From NCBI GenBank assembly GCA_022071965.1, contig JAJVIQ010000020.1, positions 62,001 to 126,000 on the forward strand: a stretch of DNA of 64,000 nt. The letters run 5' to 3'. The notes under the pieces were generated by a model. That model was not told the origin of the DNA, did not search any database, and saw only the letters and a list, made by a program, of their open reading frames with translations. Shown one piece after another: positions 13,274 to 24,729 of this stretch; position 1 is the first letter of the stretch, and the number at the start of each line of letters is the position of its first letter. The stretch comes from Gammaproteobacteria bacterium (GTDB lineage Bacteria; Pseudomonadota; Gammaproteobacteria; JAJPIJ01). The translations under genes and the position numbers were made by a program.

Positions 13274-16200
13274 TCAGCCGGTCGCCGCCAGGCGCACCGC
13301 CTCGTCCATGTTGACCGATACAAGCCGCGACACCCCCGCCTCCTGCATGGTAACACCGAGGAGCTCGTCGGCGATCTCCATCGTAATCTTGTTGTGGGTG
13401 ATGAAAATGAACTGGATGTCGCGCGCACGCTGCTTCAGCATCTCGCACAGGCGGACGACATTGGCGTCGTCCAGGGGCGCGTCCACCTCGTCGAGCAGAC
13501 AGAATGGCGCGGGATTCAGCTCGAAGATCGCGAACACCAGGGCCACGGCCGTCAGTGCCTTCTCGCCGCCCGACAGCAGGTGAATCGTGCTGTTGCGCTT
13601 GCCCGGCGGACGCGCAATGACCGTCACGCCGGTCTCGAGCAGATCTTCTCCAGTCAGTTCGAGCACCGCGTGGCCGCCGCCGAACAGGGCCGGGAAGAGT
13701 GTCTGGAATCCGCTGTTGACCTTGTCGAAGGTCTCCCTGAAGCGCGTGCGTGTTTCACGATCTATCTTCCGTATCGCCTCCCCCAGGGTGGCGAGTGCCT
13801 CGTTGAGGTCGGCGAGTTGGGCGTCGAGATAGCTCTTGCGTTCCGCGAGGGTGTCGCACTCCTCGATCGCGGCGAGATTGATGGGGCCCAGTCGCTGGAT
13901 CTTCCGGCCGATCTCCGCCAGCCGTTCTTCCCACGCCGCCTCGGTGGCATCCGGCGACAGCGCCTCGATGACGTGCTCGGCGACCGCCTCGGCCGCAGCG
14001 AGCTGCTCGACGATGCTTTCGAGCCGGGTCTCCAGGCCGCGTGCGTCCAGACGCGCCTGTTCCAGTTCCTCGCGCCGGTGCCCGGCCTCGGCCTCGATCG
14101 TGTGGCGCTGCTGCTCGAGCGCGCGCAGCCGGGCATCGGCCTGCTGCAGCGCCTCGCGAGTGCTGCTCAGTTCGACCTCGACCTCCAGCCGCTGCCCCAG
14201 GGCGGTCTCCCTCTCCGCCTGCAACTGCGCCTGGGGCGAGCCGAAGCCCTGCAACTGCCCGTGCAGACCCGCGATCTGCTGCTGCAGACGTGCGATCTGC
14301 GTGCGATTGCGGCCGAGCGACTGCTCCAGGGTTGCCCTCTCGGAATGTATCGCACCGATCCTGGCCGTGAGCGCATGGCCGGCATCCCGGATGGATTGCC
14401 ACTGCTGGCGGGCGGTGGCGACCACGGCACGCAGCCGCTCACGCTCCTCGCCGAGCTGCGCGCGTTCGCCCTCCAGGGTGTCGCGCTGCGCGGTCATCGA
14501 GGCCAGCCGCTCGGAGCACGCGCTCAGCTCCGCCGCCTCCTCGCCGACCTGCTCCTCCAGTTCCTGCGATTCATCGAACAGTTGGGCGAGCCGCTGCGTC
14601 ATCTGCTCGAGCCGCGTCTGGCCTGCCGAGACCTCCGATCGCAGTAGCGACATGGTCTCCTGCGCCGCATCGAGCTGCCCGCGCAATGCCGCCTCGCGCG
14701 CATCGAGTGCGGCCAATTGCGTGCGCACCTCCTCCATGCGCCCCTGCAGCGCGTCGATCTCCGCTTCGATGCGCGCGCGATCGCCCTGCAGCGCCTTCAA
14801 CTCCTGGGTGCGTCGAAGCAGACCATCCGCCGCACGCATGTCACGGTTGACCTTCACCCAGCCGGCGCCGAACCACGTCCCGTCGCGGGTGATCACCGAC
14901 TCGCCGGGCCCCAGATCCGGGACCGCCCGCCACGCCGCCTCCAGCGTTTCGGCCGCGTAAACGCCGTCGAACAGGTCGCCGATCGGCCACGGGGCATGGA
15001 CCCCGTCCGCCAGCAGCGGCAGCCCGATAACGGGATTCCGGCGGGGCCCGTTGCCATCGCGCCGCGACGTGTCCAGCGCCGCGGCGCTGCCGTCTCGCAA
15101 CGCCGGCAGATGCTCGAAGAGGGGCTGTAGCGCGGGAACGCAGAAGGTCGCAAGGGGCACCAGCGCCGCGGTCTCCACGGCGTGCTCCCATCCATCCTCG
15201 ACCTCGATGAGCTCGGAGAGCCGGGGCGTTTCCGCCATCCCCGTGTCACTCAGCCACTGCGCCAGGCCCTCGCGATCGGTGCCGAGGCTCGACTGCTGCA
15301 GGGCCTCGAGGGAGGCGATGCGACCGCTCAGTTGCTGGCGCTGCTGGCGGCGCTCATCGAGTTGCGAGGAGATCACATCGATGCTCTGGCGCAGCCGGGT
15401 CAGCTCCGCGCGCAGCTGCTCATGCTCGGCCTGCAGAGCCGCGTGACTGCCCTGCGAGCCGGTGAATCGCCGCTCCAGTTCGGCGAGCGCGCCGCGCAGG
15501 CTCTCCGGTACCAGCCCTGCCCGCTCCCGCCGGAGCGACTCGAGTCGCTGCCGAGCGACCTCGATGGCATCCTCGAGGTGTTCGCGTCGCGTCTGTTCCA
15601 CGTGCGCCTGCCGCTGTGCATCGGCGAGGCGCTGGTTGAATGCGTCCCAGCGGAGCTGCCATTCGTTCAGCCGCAATTCGGCCTCGACCACCTGCCGGTC
15701 CGCCCCCTGCTCCGCCTCGGAATGGCGGGCCTGGTCCGGCTCGAGCGCGGCCAGCTCCTGCAGCAGGGACGCCAGACGCTGTTCATCCTCGGCGATGTGA
15801 CGGCGGGCCTCTTCCAGACCGCTTTCGGTGCCGCCCAGTTCCCGCTCCATCGCCTGCCGCCGCTCGATTGCATGCTGCATCTGCTGCTCCAGGCGCGCGA
15901 CCTCGGCGCCGACGGCGTAGAAGCGACTCTGCACTGCATTGAAATGATCGGTGGCGGCAATCTGGGCATCGCGCTGCCGGATGATCTCCGCCTCCGCGGC
16001 ACGCAACGCGACGGTCGTGGCCTCGACCGCATTGGTGCGCCGCTCAATGTCCTTTCGGTGCACCGCGAGCTGCCCGTCAAGCGAGCGCCAGCGCAGGGCG
16101 TGCAGTTGTGACTGGGTCGCGCGCTCCTCTGCCCTGAGCTCCTGATACCGTTCCGCCGAACGGGCCTGCCGTTGCAGATGCTGCAGTTGCTTGTCGAGCT

Positions 16201-16798
16201 CCGTGGCGATGTCGGCGATGCGGGCGAGATTCTCCTGAGTGTTCCTGATGCGGTTCTCCGTCTCCCTGCGGCGCTCCTTGTATTTCGAGATGCCGGCCGC
16301 TTCCTCGAGAAAGGCGCGCAGGTCTTCCGGCCTGGCCTCTATCACCCGCGAGATCATGCCCTGCTCAATGATGGAGTAGGAGCGGGCGCCCGTCCCGGTG
16401 CCGAGGAAAAGGCCCGTGATGTCCCGGCGCCGGCAGCGGGCGCCGTTGAGAAAATAGCTCGACTGGCCATCCCGGCCTACCTGACGCCTGACCGAGATCT
16501 CGCTGTACGGCGCGTACTGGCCGCCGATCTTGCCATCGCTGTTATCGAATATGAGTTCAACGGAGGCCTGGCTGACCGGCTTGCGAGTACCAGAGCCGTT
16601 GAAGATCACGTCCGCCATCGAATCCCCGCGCAGGTGCTTGGCGGAGCTCTCCCCCATGACCCACTGGATGGCGTCGATGATGTTGGATTTCCCGCATCCG
16701 TTCGGCCCGACGATGCCGCTCAGGTTGCGGCGAAATTCCAGGCTCGTCGTGTCCACGAACGACTTGAATCCGGCGATCCTGACCTTGTTGATCCGCAT
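13274..16798 (-). CDS. smc: Chromosome segregation protein SMC
   Basis: Condensin ATPase that compacts and helps segregate the chromosome. 1174 residues, full length. The head has a Walker A motif GPNGCGKSN (31-39). Two long coiled-coil arms (about 170-500 and 670-1000), rich in Glu, Arg and Gln, flank a hinge domain (about 510-660). The C-terminal head has the ABC signature LLSGGEKALTA and Walker B FCLLDEVDAPLDD. Start MRINKVRIAGFKSF chosen over an ATG nine codons upstream. Partner genes scpA/scpB are not in the window. Confidence 0.97.
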   Translation of the reverse strand: MRINKVRIAGFKSFVDTTSLEFRRNLSGIVGPNGCGKSNIIDAIQWVMGESSAKHLRGDSMADVIFNGSGTRKPVSQASVELIFDNSDGKIGGQYAPYSEISVRRQVGRDGQSSYFLNGARCRRRDITGLFLGTGTGARSYSIIEQGMISRVIEARPEDLRAFLEEAAGISKYKERRRETENRIRNTQENLARIADIATELDKQLQHLQRQARSAERYQELRAEERATQSQLHALRWRSLDGQLAVHRKDIERRTNAVEATTVALRAAEAEIIRQRDAQIAATDHFNAVQSRFYAVGAEVARLEQQMQHAIERRQAMERELGGTESGLEEARRHIAEDEQRLASLLQELAALEPDQARHSEAEQGADRQVVEAELRLNEWQLRWDAFNQRLADAQRQAHVEQTRREHLEDAIEVARQRLESLRRERAGLVPESLRGALAELERRFTGSQGSHAALQAEHEQLRAELTRLRQSIDVISSQLDERRQQRQQLSGRIASLEALQQSSLGTDREGLAQWLSDTGMAETPRLSELIEVEDGWEHAVETAALVPLATFCVPALQPLFEHLPALRDGSAAALDTSRRDGNGPRRNPVIGLPLLADGVHAPWPIGDLFDGVYAAETLEAAWRAVPDLGPGESVITRDGTWFGAGWVKVNRDMRAADGLLRRTQELKALQGDRARIEAEIDALQGRMEEVRTQLAALDAREAALRGQLDAAQETMSLLRSEVSAGQTRLEQMTQRLAQLFDESQELEEQVGEEAAELSACSERLASMTAQRDTLEGERAQLGEERERLRAVVATARQQWQSIRDAGHALTARIGAIHSERATLEQSLGRNRTQIARLQQQIAGLHGQLQGFGSPQAQLQAERETALGQRLEVEVELSSTREALQQADARLRALEQQRHTIEAEAGHRREELEQARLDARGLETRLESIVEQLAAAEAVAEHVIEALSPDATEAAWEERLAEIGRKIQRLGPINLAAIEECDTLAERKSYLDAQLADLNEALATLGEAIRKIDRETRTRFRETFDKVNSGFQTLFPALFGGGHAVLELTGEDLLETGVTVIARPPGKRNSTIHLLSGGEKALTAVALVFAIFELNPAPFCLLDEVDAPLDDANVVRLCEMLKQRARDIQFIFITHNKITMEIADELLGVTMQEAGVSRLVSVNMDEAVRLAATG

Positions 16799-17016
16799 GG
16801 CGGCGGAGAATACAAGAATGTTCAACCGCTAAACAAGGCGCCGCCGGCCACCGTGCACCCGGACAGTTCGCGGCCGTGGACCGTGCGCCGTCGTAGGTGA
16901 TTGTGATCGCGGATGAATCCCGCCGCGAGGCGCCCGCACTGCTCCGGTATGCCATACTTCCGCGCCATGTTATGGTGGGCGTTCACGACCCATCGACGCC
17001 GCACGGCTACCGCAGC

Positions 17017-17406
17017 ATGAGCACCAGACCCGACCGGGTCCTCGAGACCTTCGAGAACCCCGCACCCGAGCGCGATTACAGCATTCATATCCGCATCCCG
17101 GAGTTCACCTGCCTGTGCCCGAGGACCGGCCAGCCGGACTTCGCGACGTTGGATCTGAGTTACGTCCCGGATCGTCTCTGCGTGGAACTCAAGTCGCTGA
17201 AGCTCTATATATGGTCGTTCCGTGACGAAGGGGCGTTTCACGAGGCCGTCACCAATCGCATACTCGACGACGTCGTGCACGCGTGCGCGCCGCGCTTCGC
17301 GCGCCTGAGCGCCGCGTTCAACGTGCGCGGCGGAACGTATCCGACCGTGGTCGCCGAGTACCGCATGCCGGGATGGGAACCGCCGCCCCCCGTGCCCTTG
17401 AGTTGA
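17017..17406 (+). CDS. queF: NADPH-dependent preQ0 reductase
   Basis: Reduces 7-cyano-7-deazaguanine (preQ0) to preQ1 in queuosine biosynthesis. 129 residues, the short unimodular QueF type. The active-site cysteine is C34 in the motif [13 protein letters not shown], and D41 follows. The substrate and cofactor signature [16 protein letters not shown] with FHE after it is present. The ATG at 17017 gives the family N-terminus; the frame is open upstream but without a better start. It ends 3 bp before cysZ. Confidence 0.94.
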   Translation: MSTRPDRVLETFENPAPERDYSIHIRIPEFTCLCPRTGQPDFATLDLSYVPDRLCVELKSLKLYIWSFRDEGAFHEAVTNRILDDVVHACAPRFARLSAAFNVRGGTYPTVVAEYRMPGWEPPPPVPLS

Positions 17407-17409
17407 GCC

Positions 17410-18162
17410 GTGCTCGCGGATCTGCTCGGCGGTGCGCGCTACCTGCTGATCGGTCTTCGCCTGCTGTGGCGCCCGCGCGTGCGCACCTTCGTGGTCATTC
17501 CCCTGGCCATCAGCGCCGCCGTATTCACCGGCGGCATATGGCTGGCGTGGCACTGGATCGGGGCGCTCACCGAACAGATGATGCAGCACGTCCCGCAGTG
17601 GATGGCATGGCTGCGCTACCTCGTCTGGCCCCTGTTCACCCTGATCGCGCTGGTGCTGGTGTTCTTCGGGTTCAACCTGATCGCGAACCTTGCCGGGGCG
17701 CCGTTCAACGGCTGGCTCGCGGAGGCCGTGGAAACGCATCTCACCGGTTCCACACAGACCCCGCCGATGACCTGGCGGCAGCTTCCCGCCGAGATCGGCG
17801 CCATCCTGCGCGCCGAACTGCGCAAGCTCCTGTACATCGCGCTCTGGTCGATCCCGCTACTGCTGCTCCTGTTCATTCCGGTGCTGGGGCCGGCGCTGTG
17901 GTTCCTCTGGGGTGCATGGACGTTCGCGTGCAATTACGCCGACTACCCCATGGGCAACCACGGGCTGAAGTTTCCGGAACAGCGCCGGATGCTGGCCGGT
18001 CGCCGCGCCCTGGCGATGGGATTCGGAATCGCCTCGCTGCTGCTGACGCTCGTCCCCGTGCTGAACTTCCTCGCCATGCCGGCGTCGGTAGCGGGCATGA
18101 CGGCGTTGTACCTGGCCGAACTGCGCGCCGCCACCCCGGCGGAAACGCACACCGAACCGTAA
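17410..18162 (+). CDS. cysZ: CysZ/EI24-family membrane protein
   Basis: Polytopic inner-membrane protein of 250 residues with about four hydrophobic segments (near 28-50, 68-95, 138-175, 203-230). Family features include the C-terminal stretch AWTFACNYADYPMGNHG and FPEQRRML. CysZ of E. coli is a sulfate permease; the wider EI24 family is not uniform, so sulfate transport is likely but not proven. The start is GTG, 3 bp after queF. Confidence 0.85.
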   Translation: MLADLLGGARYLLIGLRLLWRPRVRTFVVIPLAISAAVFTGGIWLAWHWIGALTEQMMQHVPQWMAWLRYLVWPLFTLIALVLVFFGFNLIANLAGAPFNGWLAEAVETHLTGSTQTPPMTWRQLPAEIGAILRAELRKLLYIALWSIPLLLLLFIPVLGPALWFLWGAWTFACNYADYPMGNHGLKFPEQRRMLAGRRALAMGFGIASLLLTLVPVLNFLAMPASVAGMTALYLAELRAATPAETHTEP

Positions 18163-18224
18163 TTGCGTGGCCAACACCTTTCTGGTAAAAGGACGCACTT
18201 AATTTTGGGCAGGGGGTTAACACC

Positions 18225-18986
18225 ATGGCCGCCAAGAAAAAATCGAAGCTCGCCGGCAAGGTCGCTGGCCGCAAATCCGCGGCGCGGAAGAAGTCGCCCG
18301 TGCGGTCTGCGAAGCCGGCTGCAAGGACATCCTCACGCCCCTCGGCCGCCCGCGCGTCACTAAAGAAAAAGAAGACTCCCGCCGCTACCAAGTCACGGAC
18401 CGCGCCGGCGAAGGCCACCGCGAAACCGAAACGTGCGCCATCGGCGGCAAGGAAACCGGCCCCGGTTGCCACTGTCAGGAAACCCGCGTCGGCGCCCCCC
18501 GCGGCCCCACGTGCCGTGACTACAGGTAAGCCCGTGCCGAGACAGAAGACCGCGCCCGCCGTGATCGCGACCGAGACGCCGGTCGCCCGTCCCGCCCCGT
18601 ATCAGGCCGCGCGGGGCGAGGAGTACATGAACTCCAACCAGGTGGCGCATTTCCGGCAGTTGTTGCTGACGTGGCGCCACGAACTGATGCAGGAGGTCGA
18701 CCGTACCGTGCATCACATGCAGGACGACGCCGCCAACTTTCCGGATCCCAACGATCGCGCTACCCAGGAAGAGGAGTTCGCCCTCGAGCTGCGCACGCGC
18801 GATCGCGAGCGCAAGCTCATCAAGAAGATCAATGAGTCCCTGGCGGCGCTGGATGCCGGCACTTACGGGTATTGCGAGATGTGTGGCGTGGAGATCGGGA
18901 TCAAACGGCTCGAGGCACGCCCGACCGCCACGTTGTGCATCGACTGCAAGACGCTGGACGAGATTCGCGAAAAACAGCGCGCCTGA
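18225..18986 (+). CDS. dksA: DksA with long basic N-terminal extension
   Basis: RNA-polymerase secondary-channel factor that acts with ppGpp. The DksA core (about 135-253) is intact: the coiled-coil tip carries D174 and D177 in DPNDRATQEEEF, matching the two catalytic-tip aspartates of E. coli DksA. The zinc finger is C217, C220, C238 and C241. In front is about 130 residues of Lys/Ala/Pro/Arg-rich sequence (KKKSK, AARKK and similar), histone-H1-like and probably disordered. E. coli DksA is about 150 residues, so the extension is the odd part. Followed by gluQ, a conserved neighbour. Confidence 0.93.
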   Translation: MAAKKKSKLAGKVAGRKSAARKKSPVRSAKPAARTSSRPSAARASLKKKKTPAATKSRTAPAKATAKPKRAPSAARKPAPVATVRKPASAPPAAPRAVTTGKPVPRQKTAPAVIATETPVARPAPYQAARGEEYMNSNQVAHFRQLLLTWRHELMQEVDRTVHHMQDDAANFPDPNDRATQEEEFALELRTRDRERKLIKKINESLAALDAGTYGYCEMCGVEIGIKRLEARPTATLCIDCKTLDEIREKQRA

Positions 18987-18992
18987 CAGGCA

Positions 18993-19916
18993 GTGATCTC
19001 CGCGTCGGTCGACTCGCGGCCCTCGGGCCGGATCGGTGCATATTGCGGTCGGTTCGCACCCTCTCCCTCCGGAGCGCTGCATTTCGGCTCGCTGGTCGCG
19101 GCGCTCGCCAGCTACCTGCAGGCGCGCAGCCTGGGCGGCCGATGGCTCGTGCGCATGGAGGATCTCGACACCCCCCGCAATCGACCGGGCGCGGCGGCGA
19201 CCATACTCCGGCAGTTGGACGGCTTTGGGCTCGGTTCCGACGGCGCGGTGCTCGCACAAAGCACGCGGCTGCGGGCATACCATGACGTCCTTGCCGCGCT
19301 CGGAGAGCGCCATCTCACCTTCCCGTGCGGCTGCTCGCGCCAGGGCCCCGGCGAGGGCATCTATCCCGGAACCTGTCGCGAAGGACTGGCGCCGGGGCGG
19401 CAGGCACGTACGGTGCGAGTTCGCGTGAGCGAGGCGACCATCGTTCTTCGTGACGCGATACAGGGGAAGTTCCGGCAGAATCTCGCCCGCGAGGTCGGGG
19501 ACTTCGTCGTACGCCGGGCCGATGATATCGTCGCTTATCACCTGGCCGTGGTCGTGGATGATGCCTGGCAGGGAATCACCGACGTGGTGCGCGGAGCGGA
19601 TCTGCTGGCATCGACGCCGCGACAGATCTACCTGCAGCGTCTCCTCGGATTGCCGACGCCGCGATACGCGCACGTGCCGATCGCGACCAATGCGCAGGGT
19701 CAGAAGCTGAGCAAACAGAACGGCGCCAGCGCGCTCGCCGAAGGCAGACCGGCGCGCACGCTTCATGCGTGCCTGGAATTCCTCGGCCAACGACCCGATC
19801 CGCGCCTGCAGCGTGCAACACCGCCGGAGGTGCTCGCGTGGGGTATCGCGCATTGGGATCTCTCGAAGGTCCCGCGCCGCGCTGCGATCGTCGCGCGGTC
19901 CGGTCAGGACCGTTGA
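18993..19916 (+). CDS. gluQ: Glutamyl-Q tRNA(Asp) synthetase
   Basis: Truncated GluRS paralogue that glutamylates the queuosine base of tRNA(Asp). 307 residues. The HIGH-like region is FAPSPSGALHFGSL, the KMSKS-like motif is QKLSKQN (237-243), and the zinc site is C112, C114, Y124 and C128. It lacks the anticodon-binding domain of GluRS. GTG start, 6 bp after dksA, a conserved pair in gammaproteobacteria. Its last 13 bp overlap the convergent DAHP synthase gene. Functionally linked to queF about 1.6 kb upstream. Confidence 0.93.
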   Translation: MISASVDSRPSGRIGAYCGRFAPSPSGALHFGSLVAALASYLQARSLGGRWLVRMEDLDTPRNRPGAAATILRQLDGFGLGSDGAVLAQSTRLRAYHDVLAALGERHLTFPCGCSRQGPGEGIYPGTCREGLAPGRQARTVRVRVSEATIVLRDAIQGKFRQNLAREVGDFVVRRADDIVAYHLAVVVDDAWQGITDVVRGADLLASTPRQIYLQRLLGLPTPRYAHVPIATNAQGQKLSKQNGASALAEGRPARTLHACLEFLGQRPDPRLQRATPPEVLAWGIAHWDLSKVPRRAAIVARSGQDR

Positions 19917-21019
19917 CGGCGCATCAGCTCGCGGCGTTCCAGGTACGCCCGGCGGGCGATATTCACATCATCGAGAAACCAGCCGAGTTCTTCCAGCGTC
20001 AGGGCCTGCGGGCCGTCCACCAGAGCCTTGGCGGGCTCCGGATGAAAATCGACCAGGACCATATTTGCCCCCGCCACCACGCCCTGCGCCGTCACGTGCA
20101 TCACGTCGAGGACGCCGTCGGCGCCCGTCGCGCGGCTGCCTACGGAGTGGGAGGGATCGATGCATACGGGCATGCGCGTCAGCCGCTGTACCACCGGCAC
20201 ATGCGCGAAGTCCACCATGTTGCGATGCGGATCGCTGAAATTCGCCTTCATTCCGCGCAGACAGAAGATCACGCGGTGGTTGCCCTCGCTCGCCAGGTAT
20301 TCCGCGGCATTGAGGGACTCATCGAGCGTGATGCCGAAACCGCGCTTGATGAGCACGGGGAACCGGCGCTGACGACCGACACTCTTCAGAAGTTCGAAAT
20401 TCTGCGTGTTGCGCGTGCCGATCTGCAGCATCACCCCGGTCGGACGGCCGGCGGCATCGAGCGCCGCACTGATCTCATCGACATGATCATCGTGCGTCAC
20501 CTCCATGGCGATGACGCGGATCCCGTACTTGCCGGCGAGTTCGAAGACGTACGGCAGGCATTCCCTGCCATGGCCCTGGAAGGAATAAGGGCTGGTGCGC
20601 GGCTTGTATGCGCCCATGCGCGTGCACACCTGTCCGTGCTCATGCAGCGCCTTTAACATCTGCTCGACGTGATCGCGGGTGCTGACGGCGCAGAGACCCG
20701 CGAACACATGCAGGGAGTCCTGGTCGAAGCGCACGCCGTTGTACTCGAATCCGATGGCGCGTGTATCGCCCTTGTGACGGCCGAGTATGCGGTACTCGCG
20801 CGAGACACGGACCACCCGATCGACGACCTCGAATCCCTCGATCTCCTTCTGGTCTATCTGGGAGGTGTTGCCGATCAGGTAGATCTCGGTGAGCGTCTGC
20901 TGGGTGCCGCTGACCTCATGCACCCGATACTCGACGTTGGGCAGGCCCGCGAGGTGCGCGAGCAGCCGCTGATACTCCGGGCCGCTCTCCTCGACGTCTG
21001 GTTTGAGGATGACAATCAC
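19904..21019 (-). CDS. 3-deoxy-7-phosphoheptulonate synthase
   Basis: DAHP synthase, first step of the shikimate pathway (PEP plus erythrose 4-phosphate). 371 residues. The N-terminal domain of about 95 residues (MIVILKPD to YRILGRHKG) is the ferredoxin-like regulatory domain found in the AroF type of Thermotoga and Geobacillus. The catalytic barrel carries the signature GAYKPRTSPYSFQG and a GIDPSHS-like motif (CIDPSHSVGSR). It is therefore not the E. coli AroG/F/H type. Convergent with gluQ. Confidence 0.92.
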   Translation of the reverse strand: MIVILKPDVEESGPEYQRLLAHLAGLPNVEYRVHEVSGTQQTLTEIYLIGNTSQIDQKEIEGFEVVDRVVRVSREYRILGRHKGDTRAIGFEYNGVRFDQDSLHVFAGLCAVSTRDHVEQMLKALHEHGQVCTRMGAYKPRTSPYSFQGHGRECLPYVFELAGKYGIRVIAMEVTHDDHVDEISAALDAAGRPTGVMLQIGTRNTQNFELLKSVGRQRRFPVLIKRGFGITLDESLNAAEYLASEGNHRVIFCLRGMKANFSDPHRNMVDFAHVPVVQRLTRMPVCIDPSHSVGSRATGADGVLDVMHVTAQGVVAGANMVLVDFHPEPAKALVDGPQALTLEELGWFLDDVNIARRAYLERRELMRRQRS

Positions 21020-21073
21020 AGGCGCATCATCGCGACGCCCGGGTCAGCGCCGGTCATCGGCGCCCCTTCCGGC

Positions 21074-23011
<1,938 letters not shown>

Positions 23012-23237
23012 TACCTTCCCCCTTGCTGCACAGAGCAGCAGCGTGTTTCCCGTACCGGCATCATGGCCTCGGCCGAGGCGTCTGCCGGGAGGCCTTCGCA
23101 GCTCGATTGCACGGTCTGCGGCGCGGGCGCGGGCCGCGCATGCTCCGCGAGCCATCGACCGTGACGGAGCGACTGTCCGCCGGTCGGTCGCACGTTAATG
23201 CTTCGCGGTGGCAACGACAACCATCGTAGCCGGCCTA

Positions 23238-23254
23238 TGTCGCAGATTGCGACG
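23238..23254. promoter_or_regulatory. Palindrome upstream of acs
   Basis: TGTCGCA-GAT-TGCGACG. GTCGCA (23239-23244) and TGCGAC (23248-23253) are perfect 6-bp arms with a 3-bp spacer. It lies about 230 bp upstream of the acs ATG and just after the stop codon of the AcoR-like regulator. This is a good candidate operator for that regulator, but the link is inference. Confidence 0.5.
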
Positions 23255-23274
23255 ACGGCGGCCGGAGCGCACGC

Positions 23275-24531
23275 TCATCGGGTCCGGAGAGGCGATTGCG
23301 CCCGCTTCAGCCGGCGATAAAGGGTGCTGCGCGCGATACCGAGCTTGCGCGCCGCGCGACTTATCTCGCCTCCGCACTGCGCGAGAGTCTGGCGGATCCA
23401 CTCTTCCTCGGTCTCCCGGAGCGAACGGGACGCAAGGTCACCTGGCGATCGGTCGGACCCGGCATCCTCCGCAGGCCTCACGTAACGGGTATGTTCCGCG
23501 AACGCGGAGGACGGCGTTTCCTTGCGCCGCAATATCAACAGGTAGCCAGCCAGCCGTCCGCTGTCGTCGCGCATGACCTCCAGTCGCAGGGTGAGCCGTT
23601 CCAGGCCGTCGATCTCGCGCTCCAGGGCACCTTCCAGCACATGCTCGTGCAGGCGCATCCCCTGTAGTCCGGGCGCCAGTCGCGGCGCCACCTCGACCAG
23701 GCGCCGATTGCGGATGGCGGCGTCTCCATCGGAGATCGTCGCGAGGCCGGCGGCGTTGGCGTCGAGCACGCGCCCGCTGCGGCTCAGCAACACCAGGCCG
23801 TCGCCGGGCCATCTGTGCTGCAACTCGAGAAAACGGTTATGGAGATGATCGCGGCGCAGCAGCTCGCGCAACTGCAGTTGCTGTTCAACGGCCTGCGCTA
23901 TCGCCACGGTGAGCCCCATGGTCTCGGATTGCGCGTGACGCACCGGCCCGGTGATATCGATCACCCCGATGATCTCGCCGGACTCCGGATCGCGCACCGG
24001 ACCTCCGTAACACACCCAGGGCTGCCACCCCAGGCAGAAGTGTTCGGTCCCCAGCACGACCTCGGGGCGGCCGAGCTTCAGCGGCGTTCCGATGCCGTTC
24101 GGACCGACCACCTCTTCGGCCCACATGCCACCGGGCATGAAGTTGATGCGCTCGAGTTGTTCGCGGGTCCCGCGTTGGCCGGCCGCGTGCAGGATGCGCC
24201 CCTTGGCGTCGGCCAGCACCAGTACATGGCCGGTGCCGTGCAGGATGGCCTCGTAGCTCCTGAGTATCTCGCACCCGACCACCCCCAGGGCGGCCGTATG
24301 CAGTATCTTCTCGATCGCTCCGGATTCCAGCCGGGAAGGGGCGCGGACTGCCTCGGGATCGATGCCCAGATCGCGGCATCGGCGCCAGCTGTCGGCGATG
24401 ACGTTGCGGGGAGAACGGCCCCCGAAGTCCCCGGTGCTCACGAATCGCTCCCATGCCGAGGCAATCTCGCGGTTGGCCTTGACCGGAGCGTCAAGGATCG
24501 CTGCGAAGGGATCCGCGTTTTCGCTGCCCAT
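23275..24531 (-). CDS. AcoR-like GAF-PAS-Fis regulator without AAA+ domain
   Basis: 418 residues. The N-terminal half resembles the GAF sensor of AcoR (acetoin) activators (about 75-220), with the characteristic GMWAEEVVGPNGIGTPL. A PAS-like domain follows (about 240-340, GLVLLSRSGRVLDANAAGL). The C-terminus is a Fis-type HTH (about 370-412, ISRAARKLGIARSTLYRRL). The sigma-54 AAA+ module that normally lies between sensor and HTH (GESGTGKE, GAFTGA) is absent. It therefore cannot activate sigma-54 polymerase in the usual way and may act as a repressor or sigma-70 regulator. Upstream of acs on the same strand. Confidence 0.85.
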   Translation of the reverse strand: MGSENADPFAAILDAPVKANREIASAWERFVSTGDFGGRSPRNVIADSWRRCRDLGIDPEAVRAPSRLESGAIEKILHTAALGVVGCEILRSYEAILHGTGHVLVLADAKGRILHAAGQRGTREQLERINFMPGGMWAEEVVGPNGIGTPLKLGRPEVVLGTEHFCLGWQPWVCYGGPVRDPESGEIIGVIDITGPVRHAQSETMGLTVAIAQAVEQQLQLRELLRRDHLHNRFLELQHRWPGDGLVLLSRSGRVLDANAAGLATISDGDAAIRNRRLVEVAPRLAPGLQGMRLHEHVLEGALEREIDGLERLTLRLEVMRDDSGRLAGYLLILRRKETPSSAFAEHTRYVRPAEDAGSDRSPGDLASRSLRETEEEWIRQTLAQCGGEISRAARKLGIARSTLYRRLKRAQSPLRTR

Positions 24532-24729
24532 GACGATGTATTCCGGGATATCCGCGTCAGGTGCGCGGGACGGCGTTCATGCCGTATGCTGGTGTTCGCG
24601 CCATGAGTGGTAGCTTTAACATATCGGCACGCCATTTGCGAGGCCGGGCGCACGCCGTGCCCGCTCGAGCCGAGCCCCCGGACGTCGAGAATATCATCAG
24701 GCAGCTAGCGGAGAAGGCATTTTCAGACG

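Noticed and set aside
23012-23237. Sigma-54 promoter upstream of acs
   Set aside because: No GG-N10-GC element with a good -24/-12 match was found, in keeping with the missing AAA+ domain of the adjacent regulator.
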